A stretch of 34,775 nt of DNA from the NCBI GenBank assembly GCA_003139415.1, contig PLIR01000040.1:1-34775 (forward strand), given 5' to 3'. Under the pieces are notes generated by a model. That model was not told the DNA's origin, searched no databases, and saw only the letters and a list, made by a program, of their open reading frames with translations. Source of the stretch: Myxococcales bacterium (GTDB taxonomy: Bacteria; Myxococcota_A; Polyangia; Polyangiales; Polyangiaceae). Position numbers and translations under genes: made by a program. This document shows positions 18,001 through 25,007 of the stretch, one piece after another; the first letter of the stretch is position 1, and every line of letters begins with the position of its first letter.

Positions 18001-19518
18001 CCCTCCCCGGGCCGCCGCGACATGCACATCCCGCACGGAGACCCCGGCACCAACGCGGACGACGGCGTTCGCGGAGAGTCGAGGGATGTCCGGTCCCTGC
18101 GCGGAGACGCGGACCGATGCGTCGTGCAGCGAGCCGCGCGTTCCGACGTCGATCCAGTCGATCCGACGAGCCGCGAGGAGCAGCGATCGCCCATGCAAGG
18201 TGACATCGAGCTCGGGCGCCGCGAGCGAGCCGCGGGCGAGGGCGTCGAGCGACGCGCTCCCGACGCGATTGGGCCCCACGGCGAGGTCGTCGACGACCGT
18301 CTGCGCGTCGGCCTCGATCGTCATCGCGCCGAGATCCAGGGCACCCTTGGCTGTGAGCGCTGCCCGGCCGTGGATCGGCATCGGCAGGCGGGGAATGCGA
18401 TCGAGTTCGGCCACCTGCGCGTCGAGCGTGAAGTGCAGCGTGCGCGTATGGCCCTCTGGCACGACGTCGACCATCAGATGGGCCTTGCCCTCCGGCACCT
18501 CGGCATCCACCGTGGCGTGCGCTCGCAGGTCACCCTGTGCCGCCACCACGCCGTCGGCATTGACGGAAGCATCCCCGACGCCCGCGCGCACCGCCACGGC
18601 GACGCCCGAGAGGGGGCCTTTGGCTTCGACGTGAAGGCGGCCGGGCTTGTCGAAGGGCGATGCCGCCCAGAAGGCGCGAACGCTTTCGGGGCTGACCTCG
18701 GGCGCGTCGAGGACCCCGTCCACGACGCCGCGCTCGATCTTGGCCGTGAGGGTATTCGTCACGTTGGCCACGACGCCGCGCCACGATGCCGTGACGTCCG
18801 GCAGGTCGTCGGAGTTCGAGGGCGCCCGCACGTGCGCGTGCAGGGTACCCGCGACGTCGATGGCGCCCGGAAGCTTGTGCGCCGCAATCGTCGCCGTCGT
18901 GACGTCGGCCTCGATCGCGTCGGGCGCGTCGGTGAGCCCGCCGACGAAGTCGTCGATTTTGGCGTCGAGGGGCGAGCCCGTCACGTTCCCGCGCGCCGAC
19001 AGGTGCTTCACGGCGATATGCGAGAAGACCAGGCGCAGGGGGCGTGACGGCTTCTGGTTCGGGGTCGGCGCCGGCGGCTCTTTCGGCAAGAACGCGTTGG
19101 CGATCCCCAGTTGTCCGGAAGCGTCCTTGTCGAGCACCGCGTCGATCTGCTCGGCAGAAACTTGGGGAATCACGATGGTGAGCGGCCCATGGCCGAACAG
19201 CAAGGACCGCAGGGCGGCCCACGTCTGCACCCGCGCCCCGAGCGATCGCCCGACAAGCACGGGGTGCCCTTGCGGGTCGAAGATCGTCACGTCCGCGCGA
19301 CCGATGCCGAAGGGGCTCAGCTCCCCGAGCGCGTCGATCCGGATCTGGCCCTGGAACTGCGGAGCAAGGACGGCGTTCACTTCTTTGACGGCAAGCCGGC
19401 GCGCCCATGGCATGTCCATCAACGCGATCGCCAAGACCAAGAGCCCCAGCACCGCGCCGAGGGCGATCCCGACGACCCGCGCCGCCACGCGCGCGAACCG
19501 GCGAACCCGGGAGGCCAT
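15085..19518 (-). CDS. tamB: TamB-like AsmA-superfamily bridge protein (DUF490)
   Basis: A 1477-residue protein with an N-terminal inner-membrane helix (residues ~14-34, VVGIALGAVLGLLVLAIALMD). A very long, repetitive beta-strand body follows, rich in alternating hydrophobic residues (many VDG, AHV, VRLD units), as in TamB/AsmA-like proteins. The C-terminal third carries the TamB domain (DUF490): TGQIQLKSGGVLVIQGRTFN, VTFVGADASNPQVVVRAGY, LPQQEIVELLMFG and LGQVPPGVNPDHTLVTVAWRFLSRWSL. Family members span the periplasm as a hydrophobic groove and are linked to phospholipid transfer to the outer membrane and to barrel assembly with TamA. The ATG at 19518 shares one base with the tamA stop, so the two are coupled. 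Length fits: E. coli TamB has about 1260 residues, and deltaproteobacterial forms vary. Confidence 0.93.
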   Translation of the reverse strand: MASRVRRFARVAARVVGIALGAVLGLLVLAIALMDMPWARRLAVKEVNAVLAPQFQGQIRIDALGELSPFGIGRADVTIFDPQGHPVLVGRSLGARVQTWAALRSLLFGHGPLTIVIPQVSAEQIDAVLDKDASGQLGIANAFLPKEPPAPTPNQKPSRPLRLVFSHIAVKHLSARGNVTGSPLDAKIDDFVGGLTDAPDAIEADVTTATIAAHKLPGAIDVAGTLHAHVRAPSNSDDLPDVTASWRGVVANVTNTLTAKIERGVVDGVLDAPEVSPESVRAFWAASPFDKPGRLHVEAKGPLSGVAVAVRAGVGDASVNADGVVAAQGDLRAHATVDAEVPEGKAHLMVDVVPEGHTRTLHFTLDAQVAELDRIPRLPMPIHGRAALTAKGALDLGAMTIEADAQTVVDDLAVGPNRVGSASLDALARGSLAAPELDVTLHGRSLLLAARRIDWIDVGTRGSLHDASVRVSAQGPDIPRLSANAVVRVGAGVSVRDVHVAAARGGDAVVVTVPAATVDGDVVSIVGARIDGVGGPASVTFETEGESVRLRALSEGLDLAALARIAGMPSAVSSGVLAFDIDADLRRDHAKGRVALRLDHGAFGAARSVSGGVEMALDGRQVKGRLHAEAGDVGTINVATPKLVLPGEGPLSAAAWRTAWGDVTLDGRVDLAKVAELVPPEQFPFAQAAGKVTIKGHLARADAGDTTPEVQLSVSTESLHLVPKVGAARDIDGVWVVPYPPWHLDGVDVDFDAHVDGQTGRVDLGTTLRDAKGAFAHVDAACPKFPWPDALHAPAKLATDLRTAAVEVHLHMPPRGLATLPAMLRQEVLSGIFEADLHATGTMLAPRVDLTATVRDTVFGVAASSIPVEFDVSGHYDGHRGVVGVKARAQGHEVLTSEAQADIAVDAVIGGVAASSPWTASAKAHFDGLPLKAVTALDDKMIAGALSGDITVDGLHEDASAHADLSIDRLHVGTVAYQSGRVTAVADRGHLGGEVRVEQGDGFFDAKADAESTWGAAFAPALNENRPVHADLASKNFRIAALLPFVDSMLDELDGRLDSDAHFVLDPSTHQPHLSGSVSLTRGAIEASAGGGEFHDIAADVTLAPDGGFVVKKMTASGMTGRLEATGSGRMAGTHLQSAKLAVVIPKSAAVPVSAGGAEIGSVDGRVEVSVTAENGGALQMQVSVPSLRLTIPEASSGDVQSLGTMRDVKVGAHRGNPATFVLLPAPKVDPPAQESSGGLGVQVQLGDVEVVRGTDVRIDLGGKVEVKGGNVTGQIQLKSGGVLVIQGRTFNVDHGTVTFVGADASNPQVVVRAGYKAPDGTTVYATFVGPLKTGKVTLSSEPSLPQQEIVELLMFGTTGGPQAQSPSPDAASSVVGTVGGEAAQPLNHALGQMGLGSVRADVDTTSSTNPRPEIEIQIARDISLKVGVVLGQVPPGVNPDHTLVTVAWRFLSRWSLASTLGDAGTTIFDLLWQRRY

Positions 19519-21698
19519 CAGAAGGCCTGTCCGATCCCGATCGCGATGGCGATCGGGACTTTGAAAATGGTGGGCTGCACGCCGAAGACGGGGTCCCGAT
19601 TGGCGGCCGCCGTCTCGCTCGGCTCGCCGAGCTCCTGGAGCGGCTGGATGCGGTAGCCGACATCGAGGCGGATGGGGCCCGCCGGGGTGTCGTACGCGGC
19701 CCCCGCGCCGAGCGTCAGGTGCAGGTATCGGAGGCGCAGATCATTCTCGTTCGGTGACACGTCGCCCCCTTCGCAGAAGCCCGAGATCGACAGCGGACCC
19801 GACACGTCGAACCGCACCTCGGTCTGAAGCTCCCAGAGCGAAAAACCGCCCGCCGGCAAGAAGCAATGGCCCGAGCTCGCGTTCTTCGCGAAGTCCATCG
19901 TGCCGGGGTCGCAGCTGAACTGCACCTGCTGCGACGCCGTGGCCGGATTGAGGAACGGGATGACGCCGTGAGGCGAGACGCCGAGCAGCGGAAACCCCCG
20001 GTTCGTCGTCGGCCCGCCCGAGAAGAAGCCCCGGAAGTACATGATCTGCATCGCATGGGTGAGATCGGTGCGGGCGGTGGAGGTGGGGGGCTCCGCGGCG
20101 AGGGCCGCGGAGTTCTCGAGGGCGGTGTACCAGTCCTTCGCGTAGTTCTGCGTCCACAAGAACCCGACCGACGCGCGCGTCGCGAAGGTGACTTTGGGCC
20201 CGAGCGGGATGTACGCCCGCGCTTCGGGCTGGATGCGGACGTCGGTGGCGACCCCGCCGAAGGGGCCGCCCGCGACCTGCAGCGAGTTCCCGATGTAGAA
20301 GCCCGAATGCGGCCGGACCGTGCTGTCGCGAAAGTCGAGGTGAACGAGCAGCTCGGGGTACGAGAGAAAGACGGTCTCGAGCGCCGGGTCGAGGGGCAGA
20401 ACGTACGAAAACGGATTCTCGACCTGGAAGTTGTAGGAGAGGGCGACGTAGAGCTTCTTGAAGATCGTCCGCTCCACCCCGACGGGCACCTTGACCTCGC
20501 GGTAGCCGACCACGGGCGCAGACGGCGACGGATCGACCTCGACGAGGAGCGGGAAGATGTTGAACTGCGGCCGTACGAAGCCCGTCGTGCGCGCCTCGAT
20601 GAACCCCGGCTGCCGGAAGTCGATCTTGGTCCACTCTTCGAGCAGCGGCCGCACAGGCCCCTGCCAGTTGTCGATCCGGATGGGATAAAGGACGACCCCG
20701 GGCTTTACCGTGAGCGAGAAGTCGCGAAGCCCCCCGAGGAAATTGTGATCCTCCCATCCGCCAATGACGTGAAGATCGGTCTTGATGTCGTCGATCTCGA
20801 TGCCGCCGCCGAGCGTGATCTGGTGCAGTCGCGTGGGCTCCACCTTCACGGTGAGCGGAACGACGTGGTCGGCCGGCGGCGGGACCGGCAAGCTTGGCAC
20901 GATCTGTACGGAGCTGAAGACGCCCAGGTCGAGCAGCGCTTGCGTCGACGACGCGATCTCGGCCGTCGAATACGGGCGCCCGGGCGAAAGGTTGATCGCG
21001 CGTCGCAGCGGCGCCTCGGGGATGCCCTTCTCGCCGGGGACGTGGGGCGCGGCCGACTCGAGCCCCTGGAACGTGATCGCGCCGAACGTGGCGTACGGAC
21101 CCGGCGTGAACTTGAATCCGTAGTCCGCCGCGTGCTCGCCGACGTCGACCTCCACTTGACCTTCGACCGTGGCGTACGCGTAGCCCCGATCGGTGAGCGC
21201 TTTCTTGAGCTCGTCCTTCGACTTCTCGAACGCCTCTTCGTCGAAGCGCGCGCCAGGCCGAAGCAGGTCGGCCGCGACGGAGTTCGCCGCAGTGGCGACC
21301 GCGGGGGGCAGCCCCTCGAGACCGACGAGGGTCCGGTTGCGATTGAGCGTGGCGGGCCCCTCGACGACCACGACCGTGACGCGCACGTGATTGCCGCCGA
21401 CCTTGCGCACCTCGCCCACGCGCGCGTGGGCGCCGAAGAAGCCCTTGGACTGGTACACGCGCTCGACGCGCGCCATGTCCCTCTGCAGCACGGCCTCGTC
21501 GTAGACCTCGTAGTCGTAGACGAGCCCCTGGAACAGGAAGAGAAACTTGGCCGACCCCTGCGTCGCGAGCTTCGACTCGATATCCCCGGCGGGGACCTGA
21601 TGGGCATTGGCAACCCGAACAGAATCGATGGCCGAACGCCCAGGAGGGATCTTGCTGCACGCGGCGAGCGCGGGCATCCATGCCGCAAGGACGGCCAA
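19518..21698 (-). CDS. tamA: TamA-like Omp85 protein with lipoprotein-like N-terminus
   Basis: An outer-membrane assembly factor with three POTRA-like domains and a 16-strand barrel. POTRA-like parts span residues ~20-110 (YQSKGFFGAHARVGEVRKVG), ~112-195 (ALTDRGYAYATVEGQVEVD) and ~200-275 (YATFGAITFQGLES, STQALLDLGVFSSVQIVP). The barrel contains the loop motif NRGF (GGPTTNRGFPLLG) and ends in GQAF. Two cysteines in an extracellular loop (FSCDPG, GHCFLP) could pair. The N-terminus reads MPALAACSKIPPG, a good lipobox, so the protein may be lipidated like the TamL proteins of Bacteroidota. The start is unclear. TTG 21698 gives a signal without positive charges; a CTG at 21755 would add a basic RGRRGR stretch but is a rare start. 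The frame is open far upstream without family sequence. Confidence 0.85.
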   Translation of the reverse strand: MAVLAAWMPALAACSKIPPGRSAIDSVRVANAHQVPAGDIESKLATQGSAKFLFLFQGLVYDYEVYDEAVLQRDMARVERVYQSKGFFGAHARVGEVRKVGGNHVRVTVVVVEGPATLNRNRTLVGLEGLPPAVATAANSVAADLLRPGARFDEEAFEKSKDELKKALTDRGYAYATVEGQVEVDVGEHAADYGFKFTPGPYATFGAITFQGLESAAPHVPGEKGIPEAPLRRAINLSPGRPYSTAEIASSTQALLDLGVFSSVQIVPSLPVPPPADHVVPLTVKVEPTRLHQITLGGGIEIDDIKTDLHVIGGWEDHNFLGGLRDFSLTVKPGVVLYPIRIDNWQGPVRPLLEEWTKIDFRQPGFIEARTTGFVRPQFNIFPLLVEVDPSPSAPVVGYREVKVPVGVERTIFKKLYVALSYNFQVENPFSYVLPLDPALETVFLSYPELLVHLDFRDSTVRPHSGFYIGNSLQVAGGPFGGVATDVRIQPEARAYIPLGPKVTFATRASVGFLWTQNYAKDWYTALENSAALAAEPPTSTARTDLTHAMQIMYFRGFFSGGPTTNRGFPLLGVSPHGVIPFLNPATASQQVQFSCDPGTMDFAKNASSGHCFLPAGGFSLWELQTEVRFDVSGPLSISGFCEGGDVSPNENDLRLRYLHLTLGAGAAYDTPAGPIRLDVGYRIQPLQELGEPSETAAANRDPVFGVQPTIFKVPIAIAIGIGQAF

Positions 21699-21763
21699 GC
21701 ATCGCCCCCGACGGCCTCGCGCGGACCCTCGGGCGGCCTCGTTCGTGCTTCCCAGCCCAGGTC

Positions 21764-22228
21764 GTGAAGACGCTTGCGTGCGCCCTGGGCTTACTGATGT
21801 CGATGGGGTGCTCCGGCTCCCTCCCCCACCCGGCCTACCTGGCGCAACCGTCGTCGGCTCTCGCGCCGATCGACGACCCTCCGCCGCCGGGCCGTGTGGA
21901 GACCGTACCGGACATGCCGAGAGGTGCGGACGCGTGGATCCCGGGCGAATGGATCCCGAGGCATGGGCGCTGGTATTGGCTGCTCGGTCGCTGGGTAAAG
22001 ACGCCTCCGGGCGCAAAGTATTCTCCGTGGGTGGTCGTGCAGGCGCACGACGGTTCGACGCTCTTCGCGCCGTCGGTGTGGACCGGCGCCGACGGCAAGC
22101 CGATCCCGCCCCCGCCCGCGATCGCGTTCGCCGCGGCGAACGGCGAGGCGGTATTCGACGCACAAGGCGAGAAGCAAGACACCGGAAGGGCGCTCGAGAA
22201 CGCCCCTCATGCCCCGCCGCCTCCCTGA
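21764..22228 (+). CDS. Small lipoprotein with WxPGxW-type tryptophan repeats
   Basis: A 154-residue putative lipoprotein. The GTG at 21764 starts an excellent signal peptide, VKTLACALGLLMSMGC, with the lipidation Cys at residue 16. The upstream ATG of the longer frame (21680) gives no signal. After a Pro-rich linker there are aromatic repeats (ADAWIPGEWIPRHGRWYWLLGRW), a pattern seen in many myxobacterial secreted proteins, then a Pro-rich C-terminus ending in PPPP. Function unknown. It is divergent from tamA with a gap of about 65 bases, so the two may share a promoter region and be expressed together. Its stop abuts the stop of the following minus-strand gene with no gap. Confidence 0.75.
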   Translation: MKTLACALGLLMSMGCSGSLPHPAYLAQPSSALAPIDDPPPPGRVETVPDMPRGADAWIPGEWIPRHGRWYWLLGRWVKTPPGAKYSPWVVVQAHDGSTLFAPSVWTGADGKPIPPPPAIAFAAANGEAVFDAQGEKQDTGRALENAPHAPPPP

Positions 22229-22837
22229 TCATGACGCGTGGCTGCGCGAAGCCGTGGCCTCGCAGCGTTCGACGGCGACGTCGAGCCGCACGCGAAATGA
22301 CAGGACGTCGGTCGTCATCCGGACCGCCGCGGAGGTGACGCGCATGGCGAGGGCGGACGCCGTCTCCACGCTCGCGGGCAGGTCGAAGGCGCGGTCGAGC
22401 AGATCGTGAAAGCTCCACGCGAGCTCGATGTGCTTGCTCGCGAGCTCCTCGTTCACGCGGCGTGTCACTTTTTCGTCGAGGACCTCGGGCAGCGCGGCGA
22501 TGTCCGCCCCGTCGAGGGCGAGCTTGAAGACGAGCGCCTCGGCGGCGTGCTCATCCCGGCCGATGGTGGGGACAATGCGCGCCGCGAGCGACCGGACGGT
22601 CACCGGCACGTCGAGGCCCAGCACGGACCAGCGCGCCTTCGCCCGGCAGACGATGCGAATACCCGCGGGCGGGTCGAACACGACGTCGAGCGGCCCATCG
22701 AGCGTCAGGTGGTCTTCCCCGCCGAGCCGGATCGTGAGCGGCACGAATCGCTCGATAAGCGTTCGAACATCGGCGGGCGTCAGGGTCGCTTCGATTTGCA
22801 CCTCATCGCCTGGTGCAGTCGGCGTGCCGTGTCCCAT
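22229..22837 (-). CDS. Hypothetical protein, beta-rich with C-terminal amphipathic helices
   Basis: A 202-residue protein I do not recognise. The ATG at 22837 is chosen because codon bias and charge pattern change there; the frame upstream to 23134 is low-complexity Arg/Ala/Pro. No signal peptide or membrane helix is seen. The first ~110 residues alternate like beta strands (VQIEATL, LTIRLGGEDHLTLDGPLDVVFD, IRIVCRAKARWSVLGLDVPVTVRSLAARIVP, ALVFKLALDGADIAALP). They are followed by helices (VLDEKVTRRVNEELASK, FHDLLDRAFDLP) and a final strand region (VRMTTDVLSFRVRLDVAVE). The layout recalls TULIP/BPI-type lipid-binding folds, but that is only an impression. It ends tail-to-tail with the small lipoprotein gene. 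Confidence 0.6.
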   Translation of the reverse strand: MGHGTPTAPGDEVQIEATLTPADVRTLIERFVPLTIRLGGEDHLTLDGPLDVVFDPPAGIRIVCRAKARWSVLGLDVPVTVRSLAARIVPTIGRDEHAAEALVFKLALDGADIAALPEVLDEKVTRRVNEELASKHIELAWSFHDLLDRAFDLPASVETASALAMRVTSAAVRMTTDVLSFRVRLDVAVERCEATASRSHAS

Positions 22838-23107
22838 TCGTCGCGACAGCGCCGTCGAAGCCCTGCACGACACGACGACCGTTCGACGACCGCTCGCCGC
22901 CCGCTCGCCGCCCGCACGACGACCGGGGCGATTCGTGTGCGTGTGAGGCGACCCTGTTGCCCCACACGCCGCGCGTGCGGCACGCGCGCCATCGAGACGG
23001 GGACGCCCACACGGTAAGCAACCACGGCAGGCGGGCGGCGGCGGGGGGGCTGCAGGAAGCCGTGGTCCTGCCGGAGACGCTGCGGTAGGTATTCGAGCGG
23101 CGATTCC
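22838..23107. other. Intergenic region with tandem and inverted repeats before the KaiC-like gene
   Basis: 270 bases between two divergent genes. An 11-bp unit, CCGCTCGCCGC, is repeated twice in tandem at 22890-22911. A G-rich stretch at about 23025-23050 precedes an inverted repeat GCAGGA/TCCTGC (23052-23057 and 23066-23071, 8-base spacer), which lies about 36 bases before the KaiC-like start and could be an operator. No clear -35/-10 pair or RNA gene is seen. Confidence 0.35.
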
Positions 23108-24829
23108 ATGACCGAGCTGACCCACGAGACCCACGAGCCCATCGTCACCGAGCGCCTTTCGACGGGGGTGCAGGGCCTCGATGTCATTGTCGGCGGCGGC
23201 CTTTTCCGAGGGGCGATCTACCTCGTGATGGGCCGACCCGGGACGGGCAAGACGACCTTCGGCAACCAGCTTTGCTTTTCACATGCCCGCGGGGGCGGAC
23301 GCGCCGTCTACGTCACCCTCCTGGCCGAGTCGCACGCCAGCATGGTCAAGAACCTGCGCGCGATGACGTTCTTCGACGCGGAGATCGTCAACCATGGCGT
23401 CGCCTACGTGGGCGCCTACAAGGCGCTGCGCGAGGAGCGTCTCAAGGGCTTGCTCAACATACTGCGGCAAGTGATCCAGGACGAAAAGGCCTCGCTCTTG
23501 GTGCTCGACGGCATTGCACCGACGCGCGCGATGGCCGAGAGCGACACGGCGCTCAAGGAGTTCATCGTCGAGCTCCAGGTGCTCGGGAGCATGACGAACT
23601 GCGCCACGGTGCTGCTCGCCAACATGACGTCGGCGGACGCGAACGGCCCCGAGCACACGATGGTGGATGGCCTCGTCGAGCTGGCGTTCGAGCGCACCAC
23701 GCGCCGCACGTACCGCACGGTCGAGGTCATCAAGTTCCGCGGAAGCGGGCACATGCTGGGCCGCCACGAGCTCGACATCACTTCCGCGGGTATCGTCGTG
23801 CACCCGCGCACCGAGGATGTGCTCGACGCCCACCTGCAGAGCCACCCCCAGACGCGGGTGCCGATGGGGATCCCGCAGCTCGACGAAATGCTCGGCGGCG
23901 GCCTGCTCTCGGGGACCACGACCGTGGCCCTCGGCTTCTCGGGGAGCGGCAAGACGACCCTCGCGCTACAGTACCTCGCTGCCGGGTGCGACGCTGGGCA
24001 AAACGCCCTCTACTTTGGGTTCTACGAGCCACCCTCGTACATTCTCACGACGGCCGAGCAGCTCGGCCTCGGCCTCCGCGAGCACGCCGCGCGAGGGCGC
24101 TTTGGGATCGTGTGGCAGCCCTCGTACGAGTACGGAATCGACGCCCTGCTCGAGAGGCTGCTGCGGGACGTACGGGAGCGTGGGGTGCGGCGCGTGGTCA
24201 TCGACGGCTTCGACGGCGTACGCCTGGCGGCGGCGGATCCCGAGCGCACCATCCGGGTGGTCAGCGCCATCACGAACGAGCTGCGTACGCTCGACGTCAC
24301 CACCTTCATCACCGACGAGACGCTGAGCCCGTACGAGACGGAGATTGCTACCCGGGTGTTCGCGGCGTTCCTCAACGTCGCGCCGGAGGGGCTTGGCGCA
24401 ACCCTCGTGGAACGATTTCGACTCCTTCCCGAGGTGGTCATCACGATCGGCGTCGCGTGGGGGCTCGACGGCTGGCGCGAGCTTCGGAAGACCCGCGTGC
24501 TCCCCGTCGCGCTTGCGGTGGTGGCGGTCGTGGCACTCGGCGGGCTCCAGTCGTGGCCGCGCGTGCACGCCGAGCACACGAACGCGCTCGAGCTCTATAC
24601 GGAGAACACGGAGAAGTCCGCGCCGCCGCGCGCCGTCATCTTGGGAACGGGCGACTATCGCCTCTTCTCGTTCATCTACGCCGATGCCATAAGGCTGCGG
24701 CCCGACGTGACGTACATCGATCCGCACCTTCTCGGATACGATTGGTATCGAGCGCGCGCTAGTCACGAGTTCGGGGCCCCGATCCCCGAGCCGGTGGGTT
24801 CACGCGGTTCGAACGCTGTGAGACGGTGA
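23108..24829 (+). CDS. KaiC-like double RecA ATPase, C-terminus replaced by an unrelated tail
   Basis: A 573-residue open frame. Residues 1 to about 410 are a KaiC/RadA-type protein with two RecA-fold domains. Domain 1 has Walker A GRPGTGKT (residues 42-49) and Walker B LLVLDG. Domain 2 has GIPQLDEMLGGGL, Walker A GFSGSGKT (about 276-283) and Walker B RVVIDGFDG. KaiC-like proteins are ATPases or autokinases in signalling. In normal members domain 2 continues after the TDE strand for roughly another 80 residues. Here, from about residue 410-416 (base ~24340), the sequence becomes a hydrophobic tail (RFRLLPEVVITIGVAW, VALAVVAVVALGGLQSW) resembling the end of DUF2723-type membrane glycosyltransferases. 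The fused product is probably not a working KaiC. Either a real deletion or an assembly join made it. Confidence 0.85.
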   Translation: MTELTHETHEPIVTERLSTGVQGLDVIVGGGLFRGAIYLVMGRPGTGKTTFGNQLCFSHARGGGRAVYVTLLAESHASMVKNLRAMTFFDAEIVNHGVAYVGAYKALREERLKGLLNILRQVIQDEKASLLVLDGIAPTRAMAESDTALKEFIVELQVLGSMTNCATVLLANMTSADANGPEHTMVDGLVELAFERTTRRTYRTVEVIKFRGSGHMLGRHELDITSAGIVVHPRTEDVLDAHLQSHPQTRVPMGIPQLDEMLGGGLLSGTTTVALGFSGSGKTTLALQYLAAGCDAGQNALYFGFYEPPSYILTTAEQLGLGLREHAARGRFGIVWQPSYEYGIDALLERLLRDVRERGVRRVVIDGFDGVRLAAADPERTIRVVSAITNELRTLDVTTFITDETLSPYETEIATRVFAAFLNVAPEGLGATLVERFRLLPEVVITIGVAWGLDGWRELRKTRVLPVALAVVAVVALGGLQSWPRVHAEHTNALELYTENTEKSAPPRAVILGTGDYRLFSFIYADAIRLRPDVTYIDPHLLGYDWYRARASHEFGAPIPEPVGSRGSNAVRR

Positions 24830-24981
24830 CCGAGAACGATGGGTGGGCGAGCGCGGTGCTCCCGACGTACCAGCGACCGTGGATCGCACTCTCTCGGATG
24901 TTCGAACGACGAGGCGACGCGGCCCGCGCACGAGCGAACCTTGACCGTGCGGAGGAGTGGCGGTTTTTGCGCCACGACTGA
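24350..24981 (+). pseudogene. Remnant of a DUF2723-like membrane glycosyltransferase, broken twice
   Basis: Two pieces of what looks like one C-terminal region. Piece one continues the KaiC frame (about 24350-24780): a membrane helix, then a soluble part with ALELYTENTEKSAPPRAVIL, GTGDYRLFSFIYADAIRLRPDV and LLGYDWYRARASHEFG. Piece two is in another frame (about 24781-24981, stop TGA 24979-24981): RFERCETVTENDGW, VLPTYQRPWIALSRMFERRG and a tail of charged helices. Family members have these two parts in one frame with roughly 70-80 residues between them, so an internal deletion with frame change is likely near 24780-24805. The whole N-terminal multi-spanning part is missing. Family assignment is from memory of the motif pattern and is moderate. 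Confidence 0.6.
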
Positions 24982-25007
24982 CGAGCTGTCGGGTAATCTG
25001 CGGCACC

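Noticed and set aside
23025..23050. G-rich tract that could form a G-quadruplex before the KaiC-like gene
   Set aside because: G runs are mostly of two or three bases and such tracts are common by chance in this high-G+C DNA.
22838..23134. Upstream extension of the unknown minus-strand protein to 23134
   Set aside because: Pro/Arg/Ala low-complexity sequence over repeats; the ATG at 22837 marks the change to normal protein sequence.
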